Assembly (NCBI RefSeq): GCF_040939455.1
Contig: NC_134111.1
Location: forward strand, 57,430,501 to 57,494,500
DNA length: 64,000 nucleotides
Direction: 5' to 3'
From: Microcebus murinus
Lineage: Eukaryota > Chordata > Mammalia > Primates > Cheirogaleidae
This document shows positions 13,421 to 26,589 of the stretch, piece after piece; position 1 is the first letter of the stretch, and every line of letters starts with the position of its first letter. The notes under the pieces are model-generated. The model was not told the DNA's origin and ran no database searches. It saw nothing but the letters and a program-made list of their open reading frames with translations. Both the position numbers and the translations under genes were made by a program.

Positions 13421-14050
13421 ATCTAAAATAATCTCTGTGTGATGAGTACCACGGGCGGATCTGCCAAGACGCACAGATTCTCAGTGTGATCACATAGATT
13501 TCACTGGTCACAAACAGAGAAAAGCACATGATTGCGCTGAAAACGATGACAGTGGCGCCAGGCCAGAAATCACAGCTCAGGCTCCTCCGCGATAGCAGAC
13601 TATCACACCTGCCACTTGACAGGTGTGCAGTAAAATTTATGAAAAGCTTTTCTAGCCAAGCCATCGGGCTGCTGAAAAGAATGGTGAATGCCTTGAGCCT
13701 TGACATTTATTACAGCTTTGCCAGCATATCTGTCTTGTAGAGTGTGATTTGAAAAACGATATGTCTAACCATGATCTTAATAAGCTCATTTGTTCCAGGA
13801 TCTCATTGTACTCGTGCTCGCTGATAGAAGAGGAGAGGGCCAACAATATAAATAACAGGCTTCCTTGTGCAATGGCTGTACTTATTTCAATATGGAGACG
13901 AGCCGGATGTGGGTGTTTAACATGGCCAGTTGCTGTGTGCGAGGGAGGAACTGCCACGCCGCTTTGAGATGTTTCCTAACTGAGGCTCCGGGTCTTTGAT
14001 AAACTTAATTTCAATCAATTTGCTGCAAACCCTGAAATTAAAGCATGTGA
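13420..14050. other. CpG-retaining unique block, candidate conserved non-coding element
   Basis: Over about 550 bases it has more than a dozen CpGs (for example CACGGGCGGATC, AGACGCACAG, GGCGCCAGG, CCTCCGCGATAG, ACGAGCCGGATG, CACGCCGCTTTG), far above the flanks, and no repeat similarity that I can see. Open frames exist on both strands (minus 13356-13706 and 13652-13957, plus 13749-13967) but disagree in frame and show no family I recognise. E-box/T-box-like CCACTTGACAGGTGTGCAG and TAAT-type motifs are present. A conserved enhancer is favoured; a decayed exon or retrocopy is possible. Confidence 0.38.
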
Positions 14051-14689
14051 TAAGTATCCTGGTAGAGATACAAATGTATTAATAGTAGCAAGGAAAAATA
14101 GGTCTTTAAATATATTTTAAAAGAAAACATTGAAGTATTATTTACCACTCATTTTTAAAAGATTAGAAATACTTTTTAAACGTCCTTATTTATTCTTGAA
14201 ATACCCCTGGATGATAAAGATGGGGCAAGTATGATTCCTTGGTGACACAGGATGAGCAAAAGGAGGTCAAACAGATGCTTAAAACAGGCTCTTCCCAGAC
14301 CCTGAACTGTGGTCGGCATATACATTTCTCACCTTTCAGAGTATAGTACTTTTTTTGGATAAATATAGGTCTTAGCACATACCATCTATATTTGAAGATA
14401 TTTATTTCTATGAATGTGTTTGTCCATTTAGATACAATACTCATTTCAGCACAAATAATAAAATAACACTTTAAAAAGCATTATTATGTTACAAAGATAA
14501 ATAATATTTTTTAACCTGTAGAGGACTCAGTCTTGCATTTCTTCATCTGCTGCTAGCAAAACAAATATTTCATTTCATGAAAATCTCACCCTCCTCTCTT
14601 TTTTACGTCTATTTATTTATTCTAGCCAATTCATATCTCCCTTCTTGCCCATCTTTGTACCTCCCAATATTATTCATTTTAAGGACTAG

Positions 14690-15400
14690 CCTTGATTGTG
14701 AAAATTAGTCAATAAACCAAGAAATCAGAAAAGACCCAATTAAGAAAAAAACTACAAGTAAAATTTGAGGGAAAAATGATATGGTGATAGAAAAGAAGTC
14801 TATTAAAGACTGTAAGGGGGCAAATAGCTATGTAAAGCTCTATGCAAATGAATTTTAAAATCTCAATGAAACGAACAATTTTCTAGAAAATATTAATGAT
14901 TATAATTAACTCAATAAGAAGTAACAAACTTGAACAGAACTATTGGTGTGTTCATAGTCTTGGAGGAAACTGAAAATGCCATCAGAGAATTACCTTTAAA
15001 AAATGGATCCCAAGCCTGATAGTTTTACAAGGAAATTGTTTTATATTTTTCAAGAGACTAAAGATCCCCTTGATAAATTCTTCTATCATACGGGAAAGGA
15101 TGGAATGTTATATGATTCATTTTATGTTAACTTGATAATGAAATTCAGTAGAGATGCTACACAAAAAGAAAACAACACACTGGTCTGGAATATACATGAA
15201 TAGGTATGCAAAGTCCAAAACAAAATTCAGGCAAATTGAATCCAGCATCACATTTTTTTAAAATGCATTTTTTCTTGAGGGAATATAAGAATGTCTTATC
15301 ACTAAAAAATTATTAATATAATAAATTGCATAAATTGATCAAAAGAGAAAAAATATTACTTTACTCTGTTAAAATATTAAAAGCATTTAATAGATTTCAA
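14690..15400 (+). mobile_element. L1M/HAL1-type LINE ORF2 fragment
   Basis: A-rich sequence with the L1 ORF2 block around CCTGATAGTTTTACAAGG followed by a decayed run typical of the region between endonuclease and reverse transcriptase. Frames are broken. Short open frame 15003-15203 is part of this relic. Confidence 0.55.
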
Positions 15401-15404
15401 AGTC

Positions 15405-15665
15405 CATTTTTAAGCCCAGTATAAATGCTGCCTCCTTCAAGAAGTCTTCCTTGATTTCTTTGGGTGAAAATAATCTCTACTAAGCTCTCATATCACTACA
15501 TACATTTTTTTTTTTGCTTATAACACTGTTTACACAATATTTGTGTATATACCCCATCTACTTTACTTAGCTATTATATCCAAATGCTAGCAATTATGTT
15601 GTATTTGTTTCTCATCTCTCATAACACCCAAGACAGAGTAGCTTCTTTATAAATGTTTTCTGAAC
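15405..15665 (+). mobile_element. L2 LINE 3' end
   Basis: GCTGCCTCCTTCAAGAAGTC, TTCCTTGATTTCTTTGGG, then a TATATACCCC... block and a final TTTATAAATGTTTTCTGAAC tail, the order of an L2 3' end on the plus strand. Confidence 0.7.
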
Positions 15666-15710
15666 AAATATTTGAAAATAAGCATATCCTATTTAAAATT
15701 ATAAATGACG

Positions 15711-15711
<1 letters not shown>

Positions 15712-15764
<53 letters not shown>

Positions 15765-15792
15765 AGAGAGGGAGAGAGAGAGACAGAGACCA
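15712..15792. repeat. (TG)n(GA)n compound microsatellite
   Basis: About 24 TG units (15712-15760) pass directly into an AG-rich run (15761-15790). The Cys-Val repeat frame at 15653-16087 and its His-Thr antisense frame are artefacts of this run. Confidence 0.97.
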
Positions 15793-16429
15793 ATTACTTA
15801 TATATTGCATCTTCCTTTGGCATGATTTAGTAATTGAGTATATCAGTATATACCAGAGGTTAGAATGTAGCTTTTCCAACTGCTTTGTTTGTCATTATGA
15901 TACTTCTTTCACAAAACATAAGAAAGGATTGCACATTTTGTTCCATCATGGGAGTTATAGTAACATTTACCCTGGGAAGATTGTTGTTGCTTCTTTTCCG
16001 TTTTCTTTTCATGCTTGGAGAACAGCTGTAAACTTTGTAGGTAGTGTGGTAATGCAACAAACGAAATTAATTTTTCTAAATTTTTGAAAATCATGAAGTC
16101 ACATGATGATATTAGGAAATTCTACAAGAAATTGGCATTCCTATTAAAATAATATAGTACTTTTCCTCTAAATAACCACAAATACTTTTGTCTGTTATCT
16201 CATATGATTTTAGTTGGCTTATCCTGTACATAGACTTACATTATCATGGATATTTATTAAAGAATTGTATCTTAAGGATAAATCCAAAGTGACCCTACAT
16301 GATATGGAGTTTGCTGAGAAATGCTGACAATTAAAATGGTCCCATATTGCTTTTATCTCCAAATTGTAAAGTATGGGCATCTCTTCCACGTGTTTAGTTT
16401 AACTCTATGTGACTATGTCATAGAGGCAA

Positions 16430-16665
16430 GCCTGATGTAGTGTGTAAAAAACACAGGGTTTGGCACCACTCAAAACTGGCGTCTTATCACTGCTCTGGGA
16501 TGGATGTGGCTGAGTGAGCTTGGGCATGTTACATAATGGTTCTGAACCTCGATCTGTTCATTCCCCACGCAGGAATAAGTACTTTGCACTTATGCTGAAG
16601 ATTAAATTACGTAAGGATTCTGAAAGCCTCTAGCTCATAGCAGGTGATCAGCCAATAATACTGTT
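16430..16665 (+). mobile_element. MIR SINE, decayed
   Basis: TGATGTAGTGTGTAAAAAAC, GGGTTTGGCACCACTC, GAGCTTGGGCATGTTACATA and AGCTCATAGCAGGTGATCAG follow the MIR order with many substitutions. Confidence 0.62.
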
Positions 16666-19570
16666 TTTCCCCCTTATAAGAAAGATCACAGATCATTGAC
16701 ATTTCTTTGCTTTTGCTGATTGGTCCTAAAAGATTTTTTTCTTCTGAGCATCTAGGGAAAAAGAACGTAAGTTCCAGGAGGGCAGGAGCAGTCCCGTTAT
16801 GTCCCAGAAGTTATCTAGGACACATAAAGATGCCCAATCAGTTATCAGTTGAAGGAAAGAGTACATGAAAATGTTCTGAGCTCTTTATTTTTCTTTTTCA
16901 CTTTATATCCAACAAAAGCTGACTTCTAAAAATCATACGACATAAATTTTTCCTTGGCCATTTTACATTCTGAAAATTCTTCAGCATCTCTTTGACATCC
17001 TCTCTCCCCTTCCCTCGTTATTCCAAACAAAACCCAAATTTATCTGTATGCTTTTCTTAGGACTTGCTTATAAATTTTTCTCATTGTTTCATATTTTTTC
17101 TATATATATTCATTTTAATAGCATAAACCCAATAGGATATAAAAACAACAATATTTGTCTATTCTTTTCTTCAAATTGCTGTCCCAACTTGGCTATCCAG
17201 AATCTCCCTTTGTTGTCCACGGAGGCTATCTCAGATAGATCTCGTAATACTTTAATAATAATTTTCAATTATTAAAAAGTTATTTTTAGTTGAGCCCTGT
17301 TAAAAACATCTAGTTCATGTTGAATTTAAGATTCATCTCTTCCCTTCTTCCGAGGGATAGCTGGACTCCATCTTGAGGTGGGGAGGAAGCAGAGTTCACT
17401 CTACTGTCACTCCCTTCCCCCTCATTTCTGGACCAATAACTCTTTGGAGATTGGAGCCTAAGGCGAAGGAAATAGCAAAGCTGAAAAAGGATAGGTATTT
17501 CTTGCTTAGTTGATGTGTTCCTCTATTGAATGTTGCTGCTTCTCTGGTGAACCCTAACTGGTCCTTGACTTTCTCTGATGGCAGACAAATACTTTTACTT
17601 TTATTGGAGGCACAGTTGAATACTTCAGATACTTACGGGACATTCTGATTATTGCTAAGATTTTTGCACTTCCCCCTTTTCATAAGTACCCCAGCAGGGT
17701 ACCCCATAGCTTCTTGCTACTGAGGTCATTTTTCCAGCAGGTGATCATCTTGGCTAGACATCCTGGGATGTGCACAAATCTGGCTAATTTTTGCTATATC
17801 TACTTGAACCGCAGGAAACTTGCCTTGCCAAACTGATGAAAGTGCAGGCTGCTTCACAGTTGAGCTCTTCTCTGCCTTGCTATCTCTTTCCAGTTCTTTT
17901 CTCTCCAGCTCAGATAGATACAAGAAGAAAATCTACAAGTTTGCTGTACTGGGGAATAGAAGGCCCTTGCTTACTGGCATCTCCAGACTCTCTGAGTGAT
18001 TGTCTCAGATCTCCTCCACCTGGGCTTTCTGCAGGCCCTCCTTCAGAATACAGCATCGTCTCAGGATTCCTGTAATTTCCTCTCTCTCACATCTCCCTCC
18101 TAACTTCCTACTTAGCTTTCACTGTATACAGACTGGGACTGGGGGCTCTGGGACAACCCTTGAAGGTGGCAGAGCCAGTGTGGCTGCCTTCTAATAAATT
18201 CTAAAGTGTTTTTCTTTCCCCCTTCCCTAATTTTGCTCTTTTCAGAATGTCGAGTACTTGACAACTTTTTGTCTTATACTTTGGATCCAATAACTAATTC
18301 TGGGGTATAGAGGGAAAAAACTCATCACCATTCTGTTCATTTTGTTAAAGTAGTGCTGCCTTTCTCTCCAAAACTTTCAATCAAACTGATGAAAATCTAA
18401 TTTATTGCACAGATATCATTTGGTCTTTTCTGTACTGAAGGTAAAAAAAATATTAAGGAGATATAGGGAAGTCTAAGAAGAGCACATTTTAAAAAATTTC
18501 CTCTAATAAATCACTATAACTATCCAAGGGTGCGGGGATGGCCAAAAGCAAGTTGCTGGAGCAAGCAAAGGACACTAATAACGTGCCATAAATTTTAAGT
18601 AATCATTATTGTACTTGGTAGAGTATAGGTGGGATCAGAGCAACCCCACCTAAGCAGATAAAGCTGTGTGCTGTTGTGAGATTTGAAAAACAGAAATCCA
18701 GGCAGAGTCAGTGCCATCGCTAGTGAGAAGAAGACAGAAAGCACAACCAGACACTGGAGGGACGGAGTTCTCTGTTGCAGCCACTCCCCCTGCCAGGAAT
18801 CCATGCAAGAGCTCACTCAGCTGTGCAGCAGCAGCAGATCAAGTTCATGACCAACCCAAACAGAAAGTCTGTCAGTCATGGACTTTTCTCTGACCTATTT
18901 TTTTTTTTTTTTGACTGATGATTTCACCTGGATGCAGGAAAATGGTCCTGAACTTAACATATACCTTTCCAGACAGATGGGGCCTTCTGTACCTTAAACA
19001 TAAAGGTGCCAAAAAAAAAAAGTCAGATTTAATCCCACAAGAAGACTAGAAATTCAGAAAGTAGATTCAGGTCAAGATATTTAAAAATCTGTATTTTAGG
19101 ATTTTAAAGATGACAAAACCTTTCATTTAGTCTCTAACATTTTTGCATTAAATTAAGATGTTTATAAGGGCTTTGCAGCATCTGATGAGTCCAGAAAAGA
19201 TCTCTATCCTTTAAACAGCAAGATTTTAACATATATTTTCAAACATGAAAGTAAGATGAAGAATATGTTTCTATACTTTCAAAATGGTAACTTCTAAAAA
19301 GCTTCCCTTTTCGGACAATAATCTCGGTTAACTATTGAGAGAGTTATTCCATCAGAAATTGGGATTAAATCAAGGAAGAGAATCCAGGGGGCAGAAATCG
19401 GAGGTTATTACACCAGAGAGAGACTGAGAGAATCCCCAGGACAATAGTGAAGGGAAGGGTGACGGAAGTGTACTAGTGATTAAGTCAGTAACGTTTGGAG
19501 CTATATTCCAAAGTTTGGAGAGGACCAAGAAAATGAAATTTTAAAAATGGCTAAGGGTAATTACTATAAG
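16666..19570. other. Unassigned sequence
   Basis: No repeat family or exon recognised with confidence. Short poly(T) or poly(A) runs at 18897-18912 and 19010-19021 may be remnants of retroelement tails. Confidence 0.4.
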
Positions 19571-19574
19571 GAAG

Positions 19575-20250
19575 AATTTAAAAATGCAACAAAAATGACC
19601 CAACAAATCCCTCTTCTGGGTACATACCCAAAGGAAATGATGTGAGCTCCTCATAGAGACATCTGCACCCTCATGTTTATTGCAGCACTATTCAAAATAG
19701 CCAAGATATGGAAATAACCTAAGTGTCCATCAATGGATAAATGGATAAAGAAATTGTGGTATATATACACAATGGAATATCAGTTAGTCTTAAAAAAGGA
19801 GATGCTGTCATTTGCAACAACATGGATGACCCTAGAGGACATTATGCTAAATGAAATAAGCCAGAGACAGAAAGAAAAATACTGCACGATTTCACTTACA
19901 TGTGTAATCTAAAAGAGAGGTGAAGAATAGAAACATAGAGTGGAATGGTGGTTGCCAGGGCAGGTGGGTGCGCAGAAATGGGGAGTTGTTGATCAAAAAC
20001 TATAGATTTGCAGTTAGGTAGGATGAATAAGTTCAGAGATCAAATGTACTGCAGGAGGACTATAGTTAATAATATTGTAGTATATATTGAAAATTTGCTA
20101 AGAGGGTAGATTTTATGTGCTATTATCACACACAAACACACACACACACAAAGAGGTAACTATGGAAGGTGATGGATATGTTAACTTACTCACTTGTAGC
20201 AATCTTTTACTATGTACATGTATATAAAAATTAAGCAAGAAGAAGAAGAA
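19575..20250 (+). mobile_element. L1MA-type LINE, ORF2 end plus 3' UTR
   Basis: Clear match to the last part of L1 ORF2 (CCCTCTTCTGGGTACATACC, TTGCAGCACTATTCAAAATA, CAATGGATAAATGGATAAAG, AATGAAATAAGCCAGAGACA) and the medium-age L1 3' UTR (GGTGATGGATATGTTAACTT). It ends in a GAA-rich tail near 20240. It is 5' truncated and non-coding. Confidence 0.88.
20128..20152. repeat. Short (CA)n run within the L1 3' UTR
   Basis: CA-rich run with one AAA interruption, at the usual place of an expanded tract in L1MA-type 3' UTRs. Confidence 0.85.
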
Positions 20251-21845
20251 GAAATTATTAATTGGGAGGAGATTATAAAATAAAAAATTAAGTCATTTTA
20301 TACTACCTAACTTAACTTTTAGCCATTTACTTAGTCATAATTACATTAAAAATGGAATACTGATGTAACCAAGACTTATAATGTAATATTAATAAATTGG
20401 ATCCTAAATGGGAGAAAGACATAGGTGAGGGAGAGTAGTGGCCAAAAACCCCATCCTCATCAACCATAGCAGCCAAAAATATTCTTAAAATGGCAATATA
20501 AACCTATTGTTTTTGAAAAATGTTTTAAAAAATAAAACATGCAAAGATTTGATAGTTGCTGCCTTATGGGGCAAAGCCGGGGGGTGTTGAAGGGATTCCT
20601 TGGAACAGTTGTTTTTCACAATAAAACTTAGAGAATTACTGTTGATACATTTCTAAGTAACAAATATTGAAAAGAATAACTTCAATAATAATGAAATGAA
20701 AAAGTAAATATTGTAAAAGAATTGGTAAAGAGACACTGGATACATTTAAGTAGGGATTGTTAGTTGCTCCTATATATATGCTCTTCTCTTCTTCCATGAT
20801 AATGGGATTTTCACTGTCAGTCTCCCACACATGTAGGGATAACCATGTGACATTTCTGACCAGTGAAGTGTAAGTAGCAGTGTCTCATGGCAGCTTCTTT
20901 AAGCGTTCCTAAAGAAGTAGTGTGCATTTGCTCTTTGCTTTTTTCTTCATCTTCATGCATTTGATAATCTTCTTTCTTCTCTCTATCCTGCAGGTAGAAA
21001 TATGATTGCTATTCTCATGCATCATAAAGTTAAGGCTATGCACAGCTGAGGAATAAAAACAGAAGAAGCTTGCTTCTTAACATAGGGGAACACTCTATCT
21101 GCCTTAGAGCACTTACCTTCTAAAATACAACAGTTATTTTGGGTTTTCTGAAGTTAAACCTAGCTAATATACACATTTTTCAACATTGATATCATTAAAC
21201 TTGTAATTCAACATTTTAAAAATGAAAGCAAGAATCAGCCAAGACATTGATTGATTGATAGATTGACTGAGAAGGATAAAAGAGAATAAAATAATATATA
21301 AAGCATAATAATGAAAACCATATAATTCTGGAGCTGGTAAAATCAGAAACCTTATCAGAACAGAATTAAACGCATAGAAATGGTCAAAGTAGATATGAAA
21401 CTGTGATTAAAGTTGTTTCAGATTATTAGGTTAAAATATAGATAATAGGCTATCATAATATATATATCTATAACACACAAGTATGTATGTTTATATATAA
21501 ATATATTAAATATAATGAGTCTATTGAAAGAGTAAAACTTTTCTGAGACTGTAACGATAACAATCAGCTTGGACAAGAAAAGGAATTAAAGTCCTGCTAT
21601 CCACAAGGGGAAGAGCAAAGACACAGATATAACCAGCTCCAAAGTTGACAGAAGCCACTGCTTCTTCTAAGGTGGTACAGCAATTAAATGCCGAAACAAT
21701 CCCTCTTTGAATACCTACTACTTTGTTTTCAATGTTGTCCTTAGACTGCTGCTATACTCAGCTATGACTGTGATAGCCAATTGTTAAACCATTCTTGCCC
21801 TCAATGCTCAGTTAACCTAGCTTCTCCAATCCCACCTCAGAAAGA
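20251..21845. other. Unassigned AT-rich sequence
   Basis: No confident repeat or gene. A short TA-rich block lies near 21460-21510. Confidence 0.4.
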
Positions 21846-21849
21846 GCAA

Positions 21850-23010
21850 CCACTCCAGAACTAATTATTTAAATTTTTAAATAATCAGATAAAGCAAAAT
21901 AAGGGAAATTAAAGAGCAAATGACAAATTGGAAAACATTTATAACACATATGCTATGAAAGAACAAATAAGCCTCATATATTAAAAGATTTTAGCAACAA
22001 AGTTTATAAAAATCTATTATCTTTGCTAGAAAAATAGACAAATGTTCAAATATGAAAATAGGTTCAAATAAAATATGAAAAATTCTCAACTACATTTGTA
22101 ATAAAAGAGCTGTAGATTAAAACAGTGTAATGGGTTAGGTCAAATTGTGCTACCCCAAAAGATATATATTGATGCCTTACTCCATGGTACCTGTAGATGT
22201 GACATTATTTGGAAATAGGGCTTTTGCATATGTAATCAAGTTGAGGTCATTAGTGCGGACCCTAATCCAATGTGCCTGGTGTTCTTTGAAGAGGAGGAAA
22301 TTTGGACGCAGAGACACACAGAAAGAATGCCACATGACAACACAGGCAGAAATCAGAGTGGTGCAGCTGCCAGCTAAGAATTGCCAACCACCAGCAGAAG
22401 CTAAGAAGAGGCAAATATGTTTTCTCTCTCAGGGATTTCAGAGGGAATATGACCCTGCTAACACCTTGATTATGGACACCTAGTGTCTAGAACTGTAAGA
22501 TAATAAATTTTTATTTTTTTAAGCCATCCCGTTTGTGGCACTTTGTTATGGCAGTCCTCAAAAACTAATACAAATATCAGTAAGTTGCCATTTTCAACTC
22601 TCTGGTAAAGATTAAAATGATTTTCATACACTGTTAAGGATGAAGTAGAAATTAGATATGAGTATAATATTTATCTGGGAAATTTGACATAAAGAAAGTT
22701 CATACATATTGAACCTCCAGTTCCATTTTCAGGAATTCATCCTAAAAATGAGTGGAAAGGTAGGAAAAATATATAATGGAATGGTATGAAGAGTGTTGTT
22801 TATAATAATGTAAAACTTAAGAATATCTAACATTAACAAGTGGTTAATACAATAGGCTACAGCACCACTCTTAAAATTAAAAAGATTTATATTTATGGAA
22901 ATGGAAATCTTATAAATTTTTTAGTGAAAAAAAATTCATAGAAGATCCCATCTATGAAACACTTGAAAAGATATAATGCAAAGTGTTAATAATGGTTATT
23001 ATCTGCAAGA
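21850..23010 (+). mobile_element. L1ME-type LINE 3' part, split by an LTR
   Basis: L1M-like sequence occurs on both sides of the LTR at 22126-22572. On the left are AGCAAATGACAAATTGGAAAA and GAAAAATTCTCAACTACATT; on the right are CATACACTGTTAAGGATGAA, ATTTTCAGGAATTCATCCTA and TGAAACACTTGAAAAGATAT. The order is continuous for one L1 3' region, so the LTR landed inside it. Confidence 0.6.
22126..22572 (+). mobile_element. Solo LTR, probably old ERVL/MaLR type
   Basis: It begins with TGTAATGGGTTAGG or, five bases later, TGGGTTAGG. It ends CAAAAACTAATACA, giving the TG...CA termini of an LTR. AATAAATTTTTATT near 22502 is a poly(A) signal about 65 bases before the end. The interior carries GACATTATTTGGAAATAGGG and ACACCTTGATTATGGACACC. 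No internal region is present. The plus-strand frame 22145-22483 runs through the LTR and is not a gene. No clear target duplication. Confidence 0.7.
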
Positions 23011-25640
23011 TAGAACACAATTACTTTTCTTTCTTTCCTTTTCTTGTTTGCCTATTTGCATTCTCTCAGTTTGTAAAATGAGAAATATGCACTTTTTGAT
23101 TACATAAAAATTATTGATTCATTATTTTAATGAAGGGAAACAATAGTTTAAATCATATGCTTTTTCCTTTAGAGTCAGTGTGATTTCTTTTTTTGGTTTG
23201 TTTTTCTATTAAAGTACTTTTAACTATGCTAATTATGTTTTCTACAGAGATATTAAGGTTAAAGTTAGTAAACAAATGTGACCAATGCATTTGAACAAGC
23301 AGTTTTCAGAAGGTATAATTGCAAAAGCAATTTTATTTTGTCTCCCACAGTCTCTTTAAATCTAATCAGTGGTTAAATGTCCCCATCTTGACAACTGGAT
23401 AAAAATTTTTCTAATTACTCCTGGGAAATAGAAATCACACACACCTCACATTCTCAGTTCAGTAACTAAAAGTGTCCAATCCTAGATTATAATCAAACTT
23501 TGAATTCGATTTAAAATGAAATCTTTTGTTTCTCCTAGCTGTGACTGGCAGCCAGCAGAACTTGAATAGAGGACAGCCCAACCTTCTTCTCTCTTTCCTC
23601 ATTGTGGTGGTTTCTACTTTTCCTTCGACTTGCTAATGGGAGAAGTCTGGAGGTAGAAGAAACAGAGAGAGAAAGGGGAAGGGGACGGGGAAGTTACCAC
23701 TTGACTGGTTCTCTCCTAAGACACTTGGTGCTGGGTGAACTTGGCAGGTATTTAAAGCTGACTCTTTCTGCAAAACACATCCTGGGTTTCCTTAGATATT
23801 CACACCATGGACATCTCCTTGCAACTTCGGTCAACTCCTCAAAGTCTTTGCTGTTGGAATCCCAACGGCTCACATTCTCTAAATGGATGGTCTGTCTTAT
23901 AATTCATTCAGGGATAGAGCAACTATTATCTTCTTGCTCAGTTGCAGGAAGCAGCAAGAGTTTCACTTTAATATCTCGTTATATGTAGTTTATATTTTCT
24001 AAGCCTATGTAAGTTGATCACGAAGGGAGCTCACAGCTAACAGCAGAGCACCAGCTTGAGAATCATTGTCGCTACCAATCATAAGAGAACATCCTAAATT
24101 CCTTGCAATTGTAAACATATTTGCTTGTGTTTCCCTCCAGGCTACCAAAAGTATCTTCCGCAGAACCTTTCTACAAATATCATTCTCACTTTCTTATCTT
24201 TCAATTGTAGACTCAGGGTTTTTATAAACACTTGTTTATCTTGATTCTTTTAAAATTCTTTTTTTCCCTCACATTTTGCTAAAAATCACCTTCATTTGCT
24301 TACTAAAAGTACTAAATTGTCATAAGGAACATTTTCTTAAACTTCCTGGCAGGAAGGTGTTAAAGCAGCTGGCCAGGATCCATGGAATCCATTTTCTCCT
24401 CTTACCAGGAGGATGTTTCCTGGGGAAAGAAAAGAAGGCGGGTGAGCCAGTCTAATCTTGCTGAATGGACCTCTGGATAAATAGACTAAGGCCGCTTGCT
24501 AGGAGGAAGAGACTTTATCTCTGAAATGCCCTTAGCAGGATATCCCCGATTTAGGATTACTGTACCTATAATAAATGGAACTCAGGATCTATGAGGCATG
24601 GCTCCTTGGAGAATGCCGCGTAGTCTATAAAACCCTAGTAGGTATGAAATGGAGACATTTTATAATTTAAACATGCCTCACTGTTTAAGGAACCCCAGAG
24701 CCTCTCTTATAGATTTTATCTATTTAGAGGTACATGGCATCACCCTGATGTCCTGGATCTTTTCTGCTTCATCTGATTTTCTGCTTGAACATCTTGTATT
24801 TTTGTAATTAATTATTTATAGTAAATTTTGATACTAAGATCTTCGAGTCATGTGAATCTGATTTGGCAATCTGATCCTGCTTGTTAGCTCATATCTTTAG
24901 CTTCTTTTAAAGGGGTTCATCTTAGATTATCCTATGAATCCACTATTTCCAGGAATTTTGTACCTACTTCCAAAATGTGCCATATTGATGTATATTTTTG
25001 ACGTTGATTCCAACTTATTCATGACTGGGGTTATATTTCTATTTTGGGATAGGCATCTATAGATGGCATTTCACAATGAATTAATTACAAATGTTACCAA
25101 CAAATAACTGGTTTGTTATGCCCATGAATGTTATTTGGACAATGAATGAACTACCTTTAGCTCCTAATGGACTCTGTAATTTAGCCATTCTTTTTGCAAG
25201 TTTCTGACGTCTTCTTATAAATCTTTAGAATCATCTTAATTTTAACTTTTTACTTTTCCTCCCTGATATTTGAATTTTATTTGCTATTCCTAATATCAAG
25301 TCCTATACAAAATTTCCTTTTCCTTTTTTGCTTCCATGTTTAAGACCAGCTCAGATCTTACTTTCTGTTCTTATCCGAAGAACCTACTCCGTTTCCTGGT
25401 TGGTGTCCAAGGACAACCCCACTTTATCCTTCTCTCTTTAGTCTTCTTTTTTCTTGCTGCCTTTTTAAGATGCTAATAATTTGGCTTTCTTTGCTTAGGA
25501 TCTACTCCAGAAACATCACTGAGCTAACTTAATACAATTGGCACCAATATTCCTAACAACTACCACAATGCTAAGTGTTTGAAGAATTGGCATTCATTTT
25601 TTTGGCTAGGTCTAATTATAAACACAGGCCCACTGGATAT
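23011..25640. other. Unassigned sequence
   Basis: No confident repeat or exon. The frame at 23602-23988 (128 codons) includes a short Glu/Arg/Gly-rich patch from a purine run (about 23655-23690) and has no recognisable domain. Confidence 0.4.
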
Positions 25641-25644
25641 GAAA

Positions 25645-25960
25645 TAAATTCAAGAAACATTCACAAGGCACTGTTCTGGAAATTGGAGGATGGAAATATC
25701 GTATTCTACTGACTGTGGTGAGGATCGGGAAGGGGAGAAAGATACTAACCACTATATAAGGCCAAAGAGAGAAATGAGAGGAATAGATTCCCTAGTGAGA
25801 GAAGAGAGGTAATAATTCCTTTTTAGGTGGAAAAAGTGCTGATGCTTTCAAGTTACTTGAACATGAGTCTTGATGCATGGGAATGAATAGAGTTCAAGGG
25901 TAGGACAGAGTAAAAGGAAAGGGAGAGGGACAGCGTGCAGGACTAAGTGACTAGCAGAAG
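25645..25960 (-). mobile_element. Possible antisense L2 3' end
   Basis: AATTCAAGAAACATTCACAA and CACTGTTCTGGAAATTGGAG resemble the start of reversed L2 3' ends, followed by purine-rich sequence of matching style. The decay is strong. Confidence 0.4.
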
Positions 25961-26589
25961 CAGCCTAGAGAAATTGGTTGGATATTTAAAGACATTTACA
26001 TTGAGCATATAGATTGCCCCATCTTGGTTCTTTTGAATCATAAAAAAAAAAAATGATGGTTCTCTAAACATGATGAGAATTGCAGTATAAAGTAAAACTT
26101 CTCTGTTATTTGAGCAAACACTGGGTCAAGAATTCTGCCTTTAGGGGATAGGAGTACTTGTGTTAGTAAAAGAGTTTGCAAATGCCCCTGGTAAACACCT
26201 CTGCTCTAGGTCCCCTGTCTAGGCAGCCAGCAGTTAATTTTTACTTATCTAGACATGACGAAGGTAAAGAATTTACTCAATAGTATTTTCCTCCAAGGAC
26301 CCTCTTTAACATGATAATAGGTTGAAAGTTATAGATTCTTGGACATTTCATTCTTATTATTTGATACTAAACTAGGATATCATGAAAAGCTTCATCAATA
26401 AAACATCATCTATAGGTCAGTGTTAAGTGCTAAACTTCAGAAATATGTCTCTGCTAAAAATGAACAAAATAAGCCAACAGACAATAAAGGTTGCAGATTT
26501 AGCACCATGATTTTTTAAAATCATGTTTTATAAAATAGTGGCAAAGACATTTTAGAATCATGGTTTTCACCACTGGAAACCACTCATCT

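Noticed and set aside
13356..13957. Two overlapping minus-strand frames (116 and 101 codons) with hydrophobic stretches, possible membrane-protein exon
   Set aside because: They lie in different frames and match no family I know; no convincing splice sites or codon bias were seen. Reported only as part of a candidate conserved block.
15653..16087. 144-codon frame with Cys-Val repeats
   Set aside because: Translation of a (TG)n microsatellite.
18590..18900. Possible exon with opposing frames
   Set aside because: No domain or splice evidence; sequence texture is ordinary.
24350..24720. Possible LTR (TATAATAAATGG and a few LTR-like phrases)
   Set aside because: I could not find TG...CA ends or a matching family; left unassigned.
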